Shown: in pieces, positions 36,701 through 49,100 of the stretch
How the letters are laid out: each line of letters opens with the position of its first letter
How positions within the stretch are numbered: position 1 is the first letter of the stretch
Assembly (NCBI RefSeq): GCF_004027225.2
Contig: NC_044283.2
Location: 13,782,992 to 13,846,991, forward strand
Origin: Strigops habroptila
Lineage: Eukaryota > Chordata > Aves > Psittaciformes > Psittacidae
Direction of reading: 5' to 3'
Length of the DNA: 64,000 bases
Notes under the pieces: model-generated
Databases searched by the model: none
Seen by the model: only the letters and a program-made list of their open reading frames with translations
What the model was told of the DNA's origin: nothing
Made by a program: the position numbers and the translations under genes

Positions 36701-37544
36701 CAAATCCAGCTGTTAGCGCAGGACTGCCAAGTCCACCACTAAACCATGTCACAGCCTGTTCTAATGCCTGGCTACCCTTTTGGTGAAGAAATTTTTCCTA
36801 ATATCCAACCTAAACCTCCCTGCTGCAGCTTGAGGCAATTTCATCTTGTCCTATCACTTGTTACATGGGAGAAGAGACCAACTGCCTCCTCGCTCCATCC
36901 TTGAGAGCAATAAGGTTCTCCCTTGAACCTTGTCTTCTCCAGACTAAACAACCCCTGCTCCCTCAGCTGCTCCTCATAAGACTTGTTCTCCAGGCTCTCA
37001 CCAGGTTCGTTGCCCTTCTCTGGACCTGCTCCAGCACCTCAATGTCTCTCTTGTAGTGAGGGGCCCAGAACTGAACACAGTGTTCGAGGTGCTGACTCAG
37101 CAGTGCTGAGTTGGGGGGATAATATGCTTCCCTAGTCCTGCTGGCCGTACTATTGCTGATACAGGCCATACAGAGATTCTGAAAGTAGAAGATATTTTTA
37201 CCTTTGGTGGGACTGACTGGATTTGCTCAGCGTAAAATCTGCAGCAGCTGAAGTTTTAGGATGAGCTGTCAGTAAATAAGGAGTCAACTAAACTATCAAT
37301 TTAGTAAGTAGATGCTGGGGTCTTTTTGTTATGTTTTCATAAAGAAACAAGTATTTTTCCAGGTGCCATGTTTTCTTTGTATTACTGGTATTTCCATAAT
37401 ATGACAATCGAACTTTACCGAAACCTTTCTGCTTTTATCCGTAGTTTCAATGTTGCCTTGTGGCCTGTCTGGTCATTTATGACACCATTGTTGCTCTTCA
37501 TTCAGTTTATGGGTGTTGTGATGCTTGTGTCACTCCTGGGATAA
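33370..37544 (+). CDS. TMEM128: TMEM128, four-pass transmembrane protein
   Basis: Small vertebrate membrane protein of undefined biochemical function. Coding exons 33370-33490, 34672-34813, 35619-35780 and 37445-37544 total 525 nt, or 174 residues (human 165). The N-terminus (1-57) is cytosol-like, Pro/Arg/Gly-rich, and varies in the family. Four hydrophobic segments lie at about 59-77, 90-111, 126-147 and 151-173. Conserved blocks are [25 protein letters not shown] and [13 protein letters not shown] at the C-terminus. No signal peptide is evident. The frame is open far upstream (another ATG at 33031), but ATG 33370 is chosen because it matches orthologue length, lies in the CpG island and has an A/G Kozak context. 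Same strand as LYAR and OTOP1. Confidence 0.95.
33491..34671 (+). other. TMEM128 intron 1
   Basis: Begins in the CpG island, then becomes AT-rich. No further feature was recognised. Confidence 0.7.
34672..34813 (+). CDS. TMEM128: TMEM128 exon 2 (first membrane segment)
   Basis: Acceptor CTTATTTACAG, donor ATAG|GTAAGG. It reads [20 protein letters not shown] then [20 protein letters not shown]; very close to human. Confidence 0.95.
34975..35163 (+). repeat. CR1 LINE fragment in TMEM128 intron 2
   Basis: Plus-strand CR1-like text: gaccagtggcaggacc, gggcacaaactgaaac, aacatcaggaaacac, and ggtctccacc at the end. Truncated; in the sense orientation relative to TMEM128. Confidence 0.78.
35619..35780 (+). 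CDS. TMEM128: TMEM128 exon 3 (second and third membrane segments)
   Basis: Acceptor CTCCCCACAG, donor TTTG|GTAAGT. It reads [34 protein letters not shown] and then [16 protein letters not shown]. Confidence 0.95.
36661..37172 (-). repeat. CR1 LINE fragment in TMEM128 intron 3
   Basis: Opens with gaatcatagaatcaactagg, the complement of a CR1 3' end. It continues through the aggactgccaagtccacca, cctccctgctgcagcttgag and ctgctccagcacctcaatg blocks. About 0.5 kb, antisense to the gene. Confidence 0.9.
37445..37544 (+). CDS. TMEM128: TMEM128 exon 4 (last membrane segment and stop)
   Basis: Acceptor TTTATCCGTAG. It completes Cys142, then [32 protein letters not shown] and TAA. The frame stays open upstream into the intron, but that sequence has no counterpart in the orthologue. 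Confidence 0.94.
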
Positions 37545-40330
37545 GTCCTTCAGGTAAATAATTTAATTGTTTAAGCACATAAAAATATATATCTTTTTGC
37601 TTGAACTGCTTTGTTAGATATTTAAGGATTGTAGAACTGTTTAAGAATTCCTTCTCTATGCTTTTTGTACACTTCTAGAATGTTGACATTTTGTGGAATA
37701 TAGAGTAACTGGAGAACATGCAAGTATCCTAAGGAGAAGAATATCCTTTTTTTTTTTCTTCTTTAAGATTCCATTCTAGACAGTGAAAAGAAGTGATTAG
37801 TGAGAATGGGTGGTTTGGGGGCGTATAGGCCAAATACCTGCAGTTTTTAGCCAGACTGGGAAAAGTTCTTAGCAAACTTGCTTGACCTGATAGTAAAGGG
37901 GAGAAGCTATTAATGTCCCCATGCAACTATCTTATCTTTAAGTACGGTCTTTCCATTTTCTGTGATGAGCAGTCCAGATCAACCTGTTACCTGGAAAACT
38001 GCCAGGTATCAGAAGTTCTTTGTTCCTTCAAAAGAAAAAAACCAACCCACAACCTTTCAAAGGCAAACCTGGGTATTTTGTTGACTTGAAAAACTCTTAC
38101 ATTGGAAGCAGGTTCTCGCATCTTTTCTTGGAATATAATATTCAAATGAAACTGAAAAGGCTTAAGGAAGACATCAAAGGCAGCCTAGTATATAGGGTAA
38201 GGGATGTCCCTTGTGTCACAGGCATCTACATCATCCAGGGAGGTGATTCCTTTTGGCAGGTCTTCTTTGCTGTACTTCTCAAGGGAGTGTGGGGAAGCCT
38301 CTTTAGTTTTGCTTGCCATCATAAATCCTTTCCAATGAGGAAGTCCCTCACCATTTTTATGAGTGCAGCAAGAAGAATGAGACAGTGCTGGATTTTGAGT
38401 GTCGCCTCTCTTACAGTGTCAGAGCTGTAGGCAAAAAATATTTAATGGCTGGGACAGTGAAACACAGATTTTGTTAAGCAAACTAAAACTAGCATTGCAA
38501 TTTTTCCTGTTTTCTAGATATCAAGAAGCCTGATTTTTTTAAGGAGGTAATTAACTGAAGTCATATTCTGACAACACCTACAGACTTCTGAAAAATACAA
38601 TATTTATTTCAGAACCTTTTTACTGCATTTTGGGAGCTTCAGTCACACTTGTAGATGCAAACTTCTTCAAATCATCTTTCTTTGTTCTGTCATTAGCTAT
38701 GTTCTGTTTGAGCATTGGAAGGATATGGGGAAAGGGCACATTGCAGTGTGTTAGAGCTGATCATATTAACAGACTAGAACAACCATTCTGTGTTAGTTTG
38801 TATGTAGAAAGTAAGAAGTACAAGTGAATTGCAGATATCCTGAACAGCTGAACCTTATGAAAACATTCTGTCAATTCTGTTATACAGAATTTGTTAATTC
38901 TGTATTAGACCAACTATTAGCCTAATAGTTAGGACCAAATTATTGCTTGGTGGTCCAAAATTGTTAACTAATCAGTATCAAATTAGAACAAACTTGTGCA
39001 GTGTATACAGCATTACAGTGTTTTTGTTAAAGTTGAATTTGTTTTTTCTTTCAGCTTCACGTGAAGGGCTCAAGCAACTGTTATTCTGCCAAGTGGATGT
39101 CACTTTTGTAACACTCTGATGCTTTTATTGTTTCTAATACTGCTTGTTTGCTCTAACTTATACCATGATTATTATATTACCTGATTTATAAATCAAATTG
39201 ACATAACCATGGGTCAACCAGTGGCTGGGAAAAAGCAACTGATTAGTAAACAATTGAAGGATACATTGGTTTTACTTCTCTTAGTGACATAAAGCATTTC
39301 CTCACTGCTTTGTAAAGCTTTTATTTATATTTCATTTTAAAACAGTTGGGTAATAAGTCATAGAATAGTTTGAGTTGGAAGGGACCTATAAAGTTCACCT
39401 CTGGGGGCTCTAGAGATCACCTAGTCCAACTTCCTGCTCAAAGCAGGTTGTTTCATTTGAAAATTCAAATCTTGTGGGATCTTAATACTAAATTCTTTCC
39501 ATTTGCAGCAATAAAGAAGCTGACATTAAATGCTATTAGTCATACACAGTTGGGAAAATAAAACATCATTGTCTTGTCTGTTCATCTTGGCTGAGGTACT
39601 TAAGGGTCTGGAAACCTGGGCACCGTCTAATTGCTCAGCCATTTTATGTAGATCCTTGTGTTAAATACTTTCACACCCACACCTTTTGGAAGATAGGAGA
39701 ATGTAGAAGCTGGGTGTTGCAATTTGTTAATATTTACTCCTTGTGACTGGTTCTTGAAGACTGGACCGTTAGAGGAGACTGTGTTTTTCATTCTGACTTT
39801 CAAATTCACACCATTGCCAAGTACAAAATACATGAAATGTTTAGTAATGAAAATGATAGACATTGTCTTTATCTGCCACTGTTTCATTATGGAAAAAATG
39901 TTGCTGTTGGTATGCAATACAAAGGATCAGTCAAACCAAAATAAAATATATTTAGCACTACTGTTAAGTAGCTTATAGAGTAAGTTAACAGCTTGATTTG
40001 TTTAAATGTAATATTGAAGTTTTCTAAACTCAGTTGTATTTCATCTTTAAAAGGCGAGTTGTTTATCTTCTTGTCTTCATCTTTTAACAATTTTTAACTA
40101 TTTTATATGTGCATACACAGGTACATTTGAGTAACTTGTTTATTATGGTATTTAAAAAGCAGTGTTGCTCAGGGATGGTAATTATCACTGTATTTTTATT
40201 TGTCAGCTATATAAATGCTCTAGCTGGTTTAAATTGCCTTGTACTCTTGAATTAAAATTACTGTTTGCTACATGGTTTTTCAGATTTATTCTTCTGGACA
40301 TAATAAACTTTGTATAAAAGTGATCAATTA
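37545..40330 (+). other. TMEM128: TMEM128 3' UTR region with a probable 3' UTR intron
   Basis: Nine nt after the stop there is a good donor CAG|GTAAAT (37554). A strong acceptor TTTTTTCTTTCAG ends at 39054. AATAAA occurs at 39557 and 40302-40307. Either the UTR is read straight through or the intron 37554-39054 is removed. The open frame at 38020-38430 has no domain. Confidence 0.5.
39358..39450 (-). repeat. Short CR1 3'-end fragment in putative TMEM128 3' UTR
   Basis: tcatagaatagtttgagttg, then ggaagggacctataaag- and gatcacctagtccaac-type text, the complement of a CR1 3' terminus. Confidence 0.85.
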
Positions 40331-42420
40331 TTGTTCATTACTTAATGATTTTAATTAATTCCACTGTTCTTGGGGACTGCCAGCCCATCATTTTGTTTAT
40401 AAAATGGATGTTCAAGTAGATTTTAAATACTGTCCTTGACTTGGAGTATGTTTGTCTTTCATGACCTCTCAGCTGGATTTACTGAAGGCGTGATACTGTT
40501 CTGCTCACCTTTTGAGATCTGTTTGCCTTCTGACTACTTTGATGTCTTTTCCTGAAAACTCCAGGTTGATGTGCTTATTGTGCAAAAGTCCTGCACAGTC
40601 TTTCAGTAACAGCTGAGTATCCAGTGCAATACCTGTTCACTTACATGGTCAAAGGGAAGTAGTGGCGAATCTGCTAAGAACTTAAAACAATGTTTGCTGT
40701 AATTAGCGACCTGACAAAATGCTGCTGCCACTTCCAGTTCCGTGAACTCCTTGCTTTTGTTATTTTCATTACCATGAAATAAAGAACTTGGAGCAAGAGG
40801 GTAGAAAGAGGTATCTTAATAGTTTCCTGAAAAAATCATTAGGCTATCAAAATCCCCACCTTTCCCAAAGCTTGAATGTATTAGCTGGCTGCAGACCACC
40901 ATAACTATTTTCTGTATCCGTTTACATTGATTTCATTTGACGTGGAGAGTGTGTACTGGCACTAAAGAGCTTTTTTTCGCAGGTGACAAGGGGTGCTCTA
41001 GAATAATCTTGAAATAAATAGTCCATGTGGTGAAAATTATTTACCACAGTTATCCAGAATCTCTGTAAAATGAAAGCATCTTTGTTATTCTTTAAAGGTT
41101 ACATTACATAAGGTAAAAGTAGGACTTGGCATTTCCATACACTTCCGATAACGATGGATGTAGCTCTGAGCTAGAGGTGGTTGAAGCCTTAACTGTTTGA
41201 CTAGTTATGCTTTCTATTTATACTGCTATTATGGGCCTGACAGAAACAAAGCTGGCTTTCAGTTAAGAGCATTTTTTCAAAAGGAAAATGGCTTAAAATA
41301 CCTGTTTGTTGAGAACAGGCCAAAATGAATAAAGGACATGAGCTACTACTTGCTTATGCTTACCTAAATAGGTGACTGTCCAGAATTTGCTCATTCCACC
41401 CTTCCGCCATTTTGTATTTCTTCCCTGTTCTTTAAGAGGAATGTGAACCTCGGGAATGTACGTATAAGTTCAGAAATGTCCTTTATTACTTCAGAGAAAA
41501 AAAAAAAAAAGTCTTTTATGATTTCAGAAGCCAATAATTTCTGGCTTCAGAAGACAAAAAACCTTAAAAGCCCTTGTAAGTTTTGCCAGTGGAGGTGGAA
41601 TGAAATAGACGTCTTTTCATTTATTTTGACGTCGCTGAACCAGTGGCTTAAATTTGTGTGAGACATAGGTCACTCACTGTAAAAAAACAGTGCTTTGGGT
41701 ATTTGATATGCTACCAACAGATACAGGGTAAAAATGTAAGACCTGCCTGGCCAGAACAAGGACTGGTCTGTCTTGGTATTGACCTCCAAGCTGTGGCTAG
41801 GTACCTGAATGCCTAGAATTAAGAGAATTCGTATTGTATGCAAACAAAATACCATTTAAAATATTTAGTGCTCTGCACTGGGCTAAATTCCTCTCAACCC
41901 TGTAGCCAACTGATGCTCGGAGTCTTAAGGTTTGCATACCTTAGTATCTTATGACATAAGTCACAGTTACAACTGAACAGTTTAAATTAAAAAAGGTCAA
42001 TATTTAAGATGAGTATTAAAATTGGGAAAATGAATGAATAAATAAAAGAGTGGACTAAATCTTGCAGAAGTCTTTGCTACTTTGAGCTGAGTAGTTGCTA
42101 CTCCAGCTAGCAATTGCTGTAATACTCTCATCAGAATGGGACTTAGAATAAGGTAAATTGCTGCTTTGGAAGGGTCTAGGAAATTCCTGAACTCCGAGGT
42201 TATCTCCTGCCAATGGAAGTGCCAATTGCCAAAAAGAAGGTGGATTGCAGGGCACAGAGCATGAACGCATGGTGGGTGACCCCACTGCCACCCGTGTGCA
42301 TTGCTGGCTGTTAGCTTCCCGGGCTGCAGGGCAGGCTCCATCCATCACCCTTCCTCTCTTTCTCCAAACGTCTCCCACGCGTTGGCCGTTCCTCAGCTTT
42401 CCAGCCAGCCATTAACTATC
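40331..42420. other. Intergenic DNA between TMEM128 and OTOP1
   Basis: About 2 kb. AT-rich until the CpG-rich OTOP1 promoter begins. No gene or repeat was recognised. Confidence 0.65.
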
Positions 42421-42499
42421 TGGGGTGTTTTGTCCACCTCTCGCTATCTTTCCAGTCCCCCTATCTAGGGAACATGTTCTCCTCACATTCTCGGTCAAC

Positions 42500-42960
42500 A
42501 CGAACGTCAGCTCCGTGCCCCTCACCGCGGCCAGCCCCGCGGGGCTCCCTGCCCCTCTGCAGGGCCATGGCACCGCCCGACTAACCTCCCTTATTCTCCT
42601 CTCTCCCCTAGCTCCTGGCTGAGCCTAAGCCAAGACCCTTGTTCCCCACAAAACCTCGGCAGGCTTCCCCCCCTCGGCAGCCTGCCTTCCCCTCGGGGAG
42701 CCCGGGCCCCGCAGCCGGGACCCCCGCAGTCCCCGCCCGGCGGTAGAGTGAAGGCCGGCGGCCCCGCTCCGCCCCCGCCGCCGGTGAGGGACGGGCCAGC
42801 CCCCAGCCTCGGAGCTCCCCGGGGGAAGCGGGGCCGCCTGCCCGCAGCACCTGGCCGGCGGCAGGGCGATGGAGAAAGCCGCCGGTTCCCCCTCCCTGGG
42901 AGGCAGCTACCCGCAGAAAAACGCCGAGATCCTCAGTAGCCAGTACGGCATCAATCTCTT
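42500..42960 (+). promoter_or_regulatory. CpG-rich promoter and first exon region of OTOP1
   Basis: GC-rich, CpG-dense block that ends inside OTOP1 exon 1. No clear TATA box, and the start site cannot be placed. The open frames on both strands here reflect composition. Confidence 0.7.
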
Positions 42961-43154
42961 CCTGGCCGGGCTGCTGCTCACCTTCGCCTGGGCTGTGCAT
43001 GCTGTGGGCATCAGCAAGAGCCACCTGCTCTCCTACCTCATCACGCTGATGCTCATCCAGCTGCTGTGGATGCTGTGGTACCTCTGCAGGAGCTGCACGC
43101 AGAGGAGGCTGATCCGGGACAAGGACACACATGCCGGAGCCCGCTGGCTGAAGT
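42869..43154 (+). CDS. OTOP1: OTOP1 exon 1 (helices 1-2)
   Basis: The start [20 protein letters not shown] leads into [20 protein letters not shown]. The donor AAGT|GTGAGT leaves phase 1. The N-terminal tail is shorter than in mammals, so an upstream start cannot be fully excluded, but no in-frame ATG was seen. Confidence 0.9.
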
Positions 43155-46100
43155 GTGAGTACTGGACAGTGGCACAAAGGGTGGTATTGCACCAGGGACG
43201 TCCGTGCCATCACCCGTCTCTGCTACCACTTTGCTACCCTCTCCATCCCTACCAGCAGGCATCCTGGTATTCATGAACTTAACACGCATGCAGTGTGCTC
43301 TAAAGTAAATATATACATAAGCTGAACATACTAGGAAATTGTATGGGAAAGCTGTTTGCTAAACATCCTCGGTTTCCAACCTACCATTTACAGAGCTGAA
43401 AGCTCCAGTGCCTTTTTTTCCTTACCAGGCTGGTGTGGCAATACTTGAAAAATAAAATACGGCTAATGGAAGAGGTAATTTTATTGGTGTCATGCAACTC
43501 ATTTGGAGGAATTATCACCTTTTCCAGACAATGTAACACAGCTTACTTTAGGCTAAACCCAGTCAGAAAAGGCCTCAAGTGCTCTCTATACTAATGTATA
43601 TCAGAGATTCCCATTTATATGCGTACAATGATGCCTTAGAAACATCTGGAGTTAGAAGAGGACAAAATTCCCTGGCCAGATCAGTTTGCAGATTAGTATA
43701 TAAAACATCCGAACAAGGAATCTAAAGCTAGCATTAGTTTGTAGGAAAAGTGTACAAGTTTGCAAGGGTGGTGGTGGGATGTGATGGCCTGTACCTGCAG
43801 AGTCTGGTGCTTACTGGGGTAAGGATACGAAGGTATATTGAGAGAAGGTAGATGGGGGAACCTCACAGGATAATAGAGCAATTATGCTTTTCTGGGTCCC
43901 AAGAAAAAGAAACAACCTACATCAGCACAATGTAGAGTAATAGGCAAGCCCCATTTTACCAACCTCTTTTCCAGTCTCAGCATTGTAAATGATAGGTTGG
44001 GAAGTAAGTATTTTAAGTGGAATGGTGTAAGACAGCTTTTCAATTAAATATTTCCAACCTACTAGCAATGAGACAGCAGTTAATTATCACAGCAGCTAAT
44101 GAATTATCTAAATGAAAATCCCAGGATTGTCTAAAACCTGAATATTTTGAAAAGTAAGGTTGTGTTGTGGAAATTTCGTTTGTTCTCGGTCTCAGTGCTT
44201 GTGTGTCTTTCATTTCTTTGCAATTGTTAACAATTGTGCTGTATGAATTGCTCAGGGAAAATCTTATTTTGTTTTCATATCTAACATAGAGCCATGGTCT
44301 GTAGACTCTTTCCTGAGATGTATAGAGTTCATGTAACAACTGTTGAATTGATCTCCATGATTATTCACTGTTTTCCAAAACAATAATCACCTCTCAGTCA
44401 TTTTTCGTTTATTAGCTCATGTGGCTTACAACCTCCTGAAATTCATTAATGCAAGGCTTAATTTGATCCTATTTTGGACCAAGCTATGCTTTTGTTATTT
44501 AGAGGGTACCTTTCCTCTCCTACAGCAGGACCCCTGCCCTTTTTCTTTTGGCACAGCGTTCACAGCATTTCATTTGTCCTACAGGATATAAGGAGTCACA
44601 GAAACTTAGAAATAAGATACTGGATTGAACTACTAGGTTACCTTATCCATTTTTTTTCCCAGCACAGGATTGCTCTTTGTACTAGCTTCTCAAGTGGTGC
44701 GGCTTCCATGGCTTCTCTTGGATGTCTAGGCTGCAATTCAACAAATTCGCCCTTAGGGAAAGACCTACACTTTCCTATTCTTAGGAGTTTCTTGTAGTTA
44801 CAACAAGCCTGTACAGTTCCTTTATCCTCTGTTGGTAAAAGAAAACTTATTTGAGCTAAGGAAAAACTCAGGAGGCAATTCCTCTGCCAAGATCTCCCTT
44901 GCCCTCCTCTTTATCAATGGTTTTGTCATAGCGATCTTTTATCTGAAAGACTAAAAGTCTGAATTGGAGGAGGGGAGGGCAAATTTTCATCCTTTCCACG
45001 GAAAGCTTGCTGCATTTTTTCATTAGCTCTATCAGCTGCATTTGAAGCATATTTCCTTGCTCTCATTGTGAGAGATAAGGTATTAAGCAGAATAAAATGA
45101 ATATATTTCCATGATTCCATTCAAACTGTGAATAGAACTTCAGTAAAAGCAGTAGTAGTTGGCTACTTAGAGCATTTTGCTATGACATATGTTGAAATAA
45201 GATGATTTAACAAAAAACTGAGGTAACAGCATGGTTAACAATGCTAGAAGGACAGATGGTCAATTTATAAGAATTGCCCGCAGAAAGATTTCCTCAAGCC
45301 TTTTGCACCAACACGTTAACTGTGTGAACCCTAGAGCACAGTCATCTTCCTGCTTGTGTGGTAGATCGGGAGCCACTCCTACAGTCTGAGTGTGGGATAA
45401 GTTTCAGGGAGGGCTTTGTCTTTAATAAGATAGTTATCCTGACCCATATAATCACAGGGAAGCTTAGGAAGTCCTTTCCTTGCCTTACTCCCCTGAGTTC
45501 ATCTTCTGTTTGGAAAAGCTCTCTGACCATTATTTGGAAGTTCAGCCAAGTGAGCCAGAGAGGGCAAAATGAAAATCAATTGGCTTCACCAATGGCTTTA
45601 TTTTATCACGTTCTCTAGCAGCACAGCATCTGTTTAACACATAAACAGTGAGTCAACAAAAAGTTACAAAGCTTTTGGCAGACTTCAACTTGTATCTATT
45701 TCCTTCTTGCATTGGATCATCCATTATTTGAACAATATTTCAAGTTTAGAACGGCATTTTTGCAACTGTATCATTATGGCTTTTTGTTGTCTTGATGGTT
45801 AATAGAATTAAGCCAGCACTTAGCAATATACAGGTTTCAATGAATATTTAAAAAAATACCTCTTTGTTTTAATAATACAGTGCTCAATAGCAATAATTTC
45901 ATTTTTCTTTAAATTTCAAATAGAAATAGCAAAACAGTGGAATTAACTTTCTTATTTATAATTACTGATATATGTCTAGTCTTTGGTATTAGTACATAAT
46001 CCTGAAGTTCCCATCAGGAAAAGTGAACATGGAAACCATTAGCATACCATATATATGGTCATTATATGTTATGTTTTGATTTTTGACTAAGTGAATAGTA

Positions 46101-49100
46101 CAATCATTCTACTATGATCATTAGTATGATCATTCTCTTTTGAAGCTCCTTAAATATTGATGTCAGACACTTTGTATATGCTTACAGTGTGAGCACCTGA
46201 GTGATTGCCAGAAACATTGAGATATCATTTGAATAAATAAAATGATCAAATATTAAAAGAAATGAGTCATATAAAGTCTTCTAATCCTTAGAGGACAACA
46301 GCATAACTATAGATTTCAATGGGAACAGACTGAAGCCCACCAATCTCTGCTGGATATAAAGGAAACACGAAGGGAGATACTAAGGCATAAATCAAAGTAC
46401 TCAATGTGAAAGAAAATTTATGAGATTGTTCTGTTGTTGGGTTTTTGTTATTGCTGTTCCCTTTCCTCCCCCCCCATCAGTGGACATGGGTGTAAAATTG
46501 TAAAACTATACAACTGGACCACTGATCTTGTGAAAAGGAAGCAAGACAGTGTGGAACTACAGTACAGGCCATCCTTGAAAGACAAGATGCATGTACAGTG
46601 CAGGAGACAGATCACTAATCTGTGTTTGCTCTTTATTTTCGTGAATTTAAACCGGAGCCCCTTGCCTTGCCTTGCCTTGCCTTCCCCCTTCCCTCTTCCC
46701 ATTTCTTCTAGTTAACAAGTCCCTTGTGATCCTATTCTGCTGAGCCACTCTCATGCGTAATGGAAGTAAGGATGCAGAACTTTTACGTTATAAAACATGT
46801 TTTCCATCCATTTTGCTCTGACATTACTGCTTCACTACAGCAGTTCCTCAGGGCTTGATCCTACACCATGAATTCATTGGGAAATTAACTTACTAGTGTT
46901 GTGACTCTGGAATTAAATACCTTTTTAAAATACTCTGTAAAGGCAACATATGCACAATTACCTGTAGAGTAATTGTGGAAGATTTTTGTAACCTTTTTGC
47001 TTCAGAAGATAGCATTTACCTTGTTATGGAAACAATTATAATGCAGATTGAGTCCCTCTTATTGGCATCTTTCAGAGAAAAGTGAAACAGTCTATTTCCT
47101 GCATACTTTCTAAATAAACCATGACTTGCAGAACCAATCATAAAATGATTTAGGTAGGAAGGGACTTCTCAAGGTCATCTGGTTCAACACCTTGCCCAGA
47201 GCAAGTCCAACTACCTCAGGTAAAGCTATTTCAGAAGAATCAACAATTCTAATTTGTTTTAGAACAATTAAAATTCTTTAAATAAGGAAGAAAACGTATG
47301 ATTTGATCATAGTAGCCTAGCATTTTTCATTTTGTGATGCCATTTACTTTATGCATAATGAAAATGGCACATCTATTTACATGTGGGCTCCAGTCCTGTT
47401 ATGTGTCAGAAATAATACAAATTAGCTGACAAAATAAGCATATATAAACAATACGTATGGGCTTATGCACAATCATGAAGCACAGAGCCAAGGTTTTAGA
47501 GTTTGAAATATAAAAGCAAAGGTTTCTATCTCTTGCTAGAAAAAGCACTCCATCAGTAATTTGACATTCTTTTTGTTATAGAAAGATTGTAAAACAGAAA
47601 CGTAAAATCCTGCTGAAATTCATACCCTTGTGGTTAAAAAAAATTTTGAAGTTTATTTTTATTTAATTTAAAGGATCAGTGAAATAATAAACAAAAACCC
47701 ACTGTATATTTAACATTTATACTTAATTGTTATCAACACAACTTTAAAAATAAATGTATTATTAACTAAATAAATTATTATAGTAGTGTCATATTTTATT
47801 AACACAACTCAAGTGGAACATGTGGTGCTTATAAGGAAGGTAGGTTGTGGTCCCTTATAAATGATAAATATTCATCAAAGTCAACACAAGTAATGTTATT
47901 TGCTCTGTGGGACATTACAAAGAAATATAATCATGAGGTCTGTTGGTAGATTTTTATGCAGTCTTAATTCAAATAAGCCCAAGTTAAATCCAGTGAAAGC
48001 CTAAAGAGGGGAAAAAAACCCAAACAAATGAAGACTCCAGAGTTTGGTTCAGTAATTTTATTGCCAGTAGTGCTTGGCCATACAGATACAAACCCAGTAA
48101 TTTAGTAATACATGTTGTGTTTTCATATAGCTTTCCAGAATAAGTTTGTCACAATTACATTCCTGAAAGAAAAAGAAAAAAAAAAACCAAGGGGGAACAT
48201 GTGATTTGAAAGTTCTTAAGGATACAAAATACATAGAGAAATGTATTAGGGTTTCTTTTGTGTGTGTTTGGAAATAGTAGATACTGAAATTAAATCTTTG
48301 GTTCCTTGCTAGGAGAACAAACCCCACAGCTCATTGTAGTTCTGGTCTCTGAGTTAGAGCATAACCTCCGGAACCACAGGGAAAGCATACCAAGTGATTG
48401 TGTTACTTCTTACTGTCGAGCTCTTGGGCCAGGAGACTGTAACATGATTGTTCAGCTCCCTGGAACGGTCGAGTTTGCAGTGGGGCTGTATAGAGCATTA
48501 ATTCATGTGCTGTATGGTTGTTCAGTGCTACCGTTACCTGAGAGGCTGACCTGAGAGGGAGCTGGGAGCCATCTGCAAGATGCTGAGTGTCTCCAGGTCC
48601 TGGCCGTTGCTGGGCTGGCCCCTCTAAACTGGCTGTGCAAAGTGTGTGCCATGATGTGCTTTCATAACATATTGGGCAGAGGCTTTCACAAATTAGACGG
48701 ACTTACTACACTGAGTCAACTATCTTCATGAACATTGATCTACTTTTATTTCCCTAAGCAAGAACACTGATATTGATTGACTTTTATTTTCCTAAACAGA
48801 TTTTAGTATATTGCACATGTTGTCTCTAGACACTATAACTGTATATTAATGTTTTCTAATATCTTTTTCATTTGTAGGTGGGATTACATTATTTGCAGTG
48901 ATTACTTTAGTTCTGGACTCTTTTAAAATTGGATATTATATTGATTTTTCAAACTGTTTATCACCAACTGAAGGCATTTTTCCTGTTACACATGCTGTGC
49001 ACACCATCTTACAGGTAAAAGTTACTGGTCGCAGTTTTATATTGTATCTGTATTTCTTACCAAAAATATATTTTATCTTCTTGTCATCAGTGGATTTTAC

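Larger units (their letters stand above)
43155..48877 (+). other. OTOP1 intron 1
   Basis: About 5.7 kb. It contains a perfect 16-bp palindrome at 44221-44236, a (CTTGC)n run, a small CR1 fragment and a GC-richer unexplained stretch near 48310-48660. No additional exon is supported. Confidence 0.75.

Noticed and set aside
37363-37444. Alternative upstream acceptor for TMEM128 exon 4 (TTTTTCCAG at 37362)
   Set aside because: Using it shifts the frame relative to exon 3, and the added sequence has no counterpart in the orthologue; the acceptor at 37444 restores an exact match.
38020-38430. 136-codon open frame downstream of TMEM128
   Set aside because: No recognisable domain, no CpG promoter or splice partner; lies in the probable 3' UTR intron.
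42608-43213. 201-codon minus-strand open frame across OTOP1 exon 1
   Set aside because: It is the antisense shadow of OTOP1 exon 1 and its GC-rich promoter.
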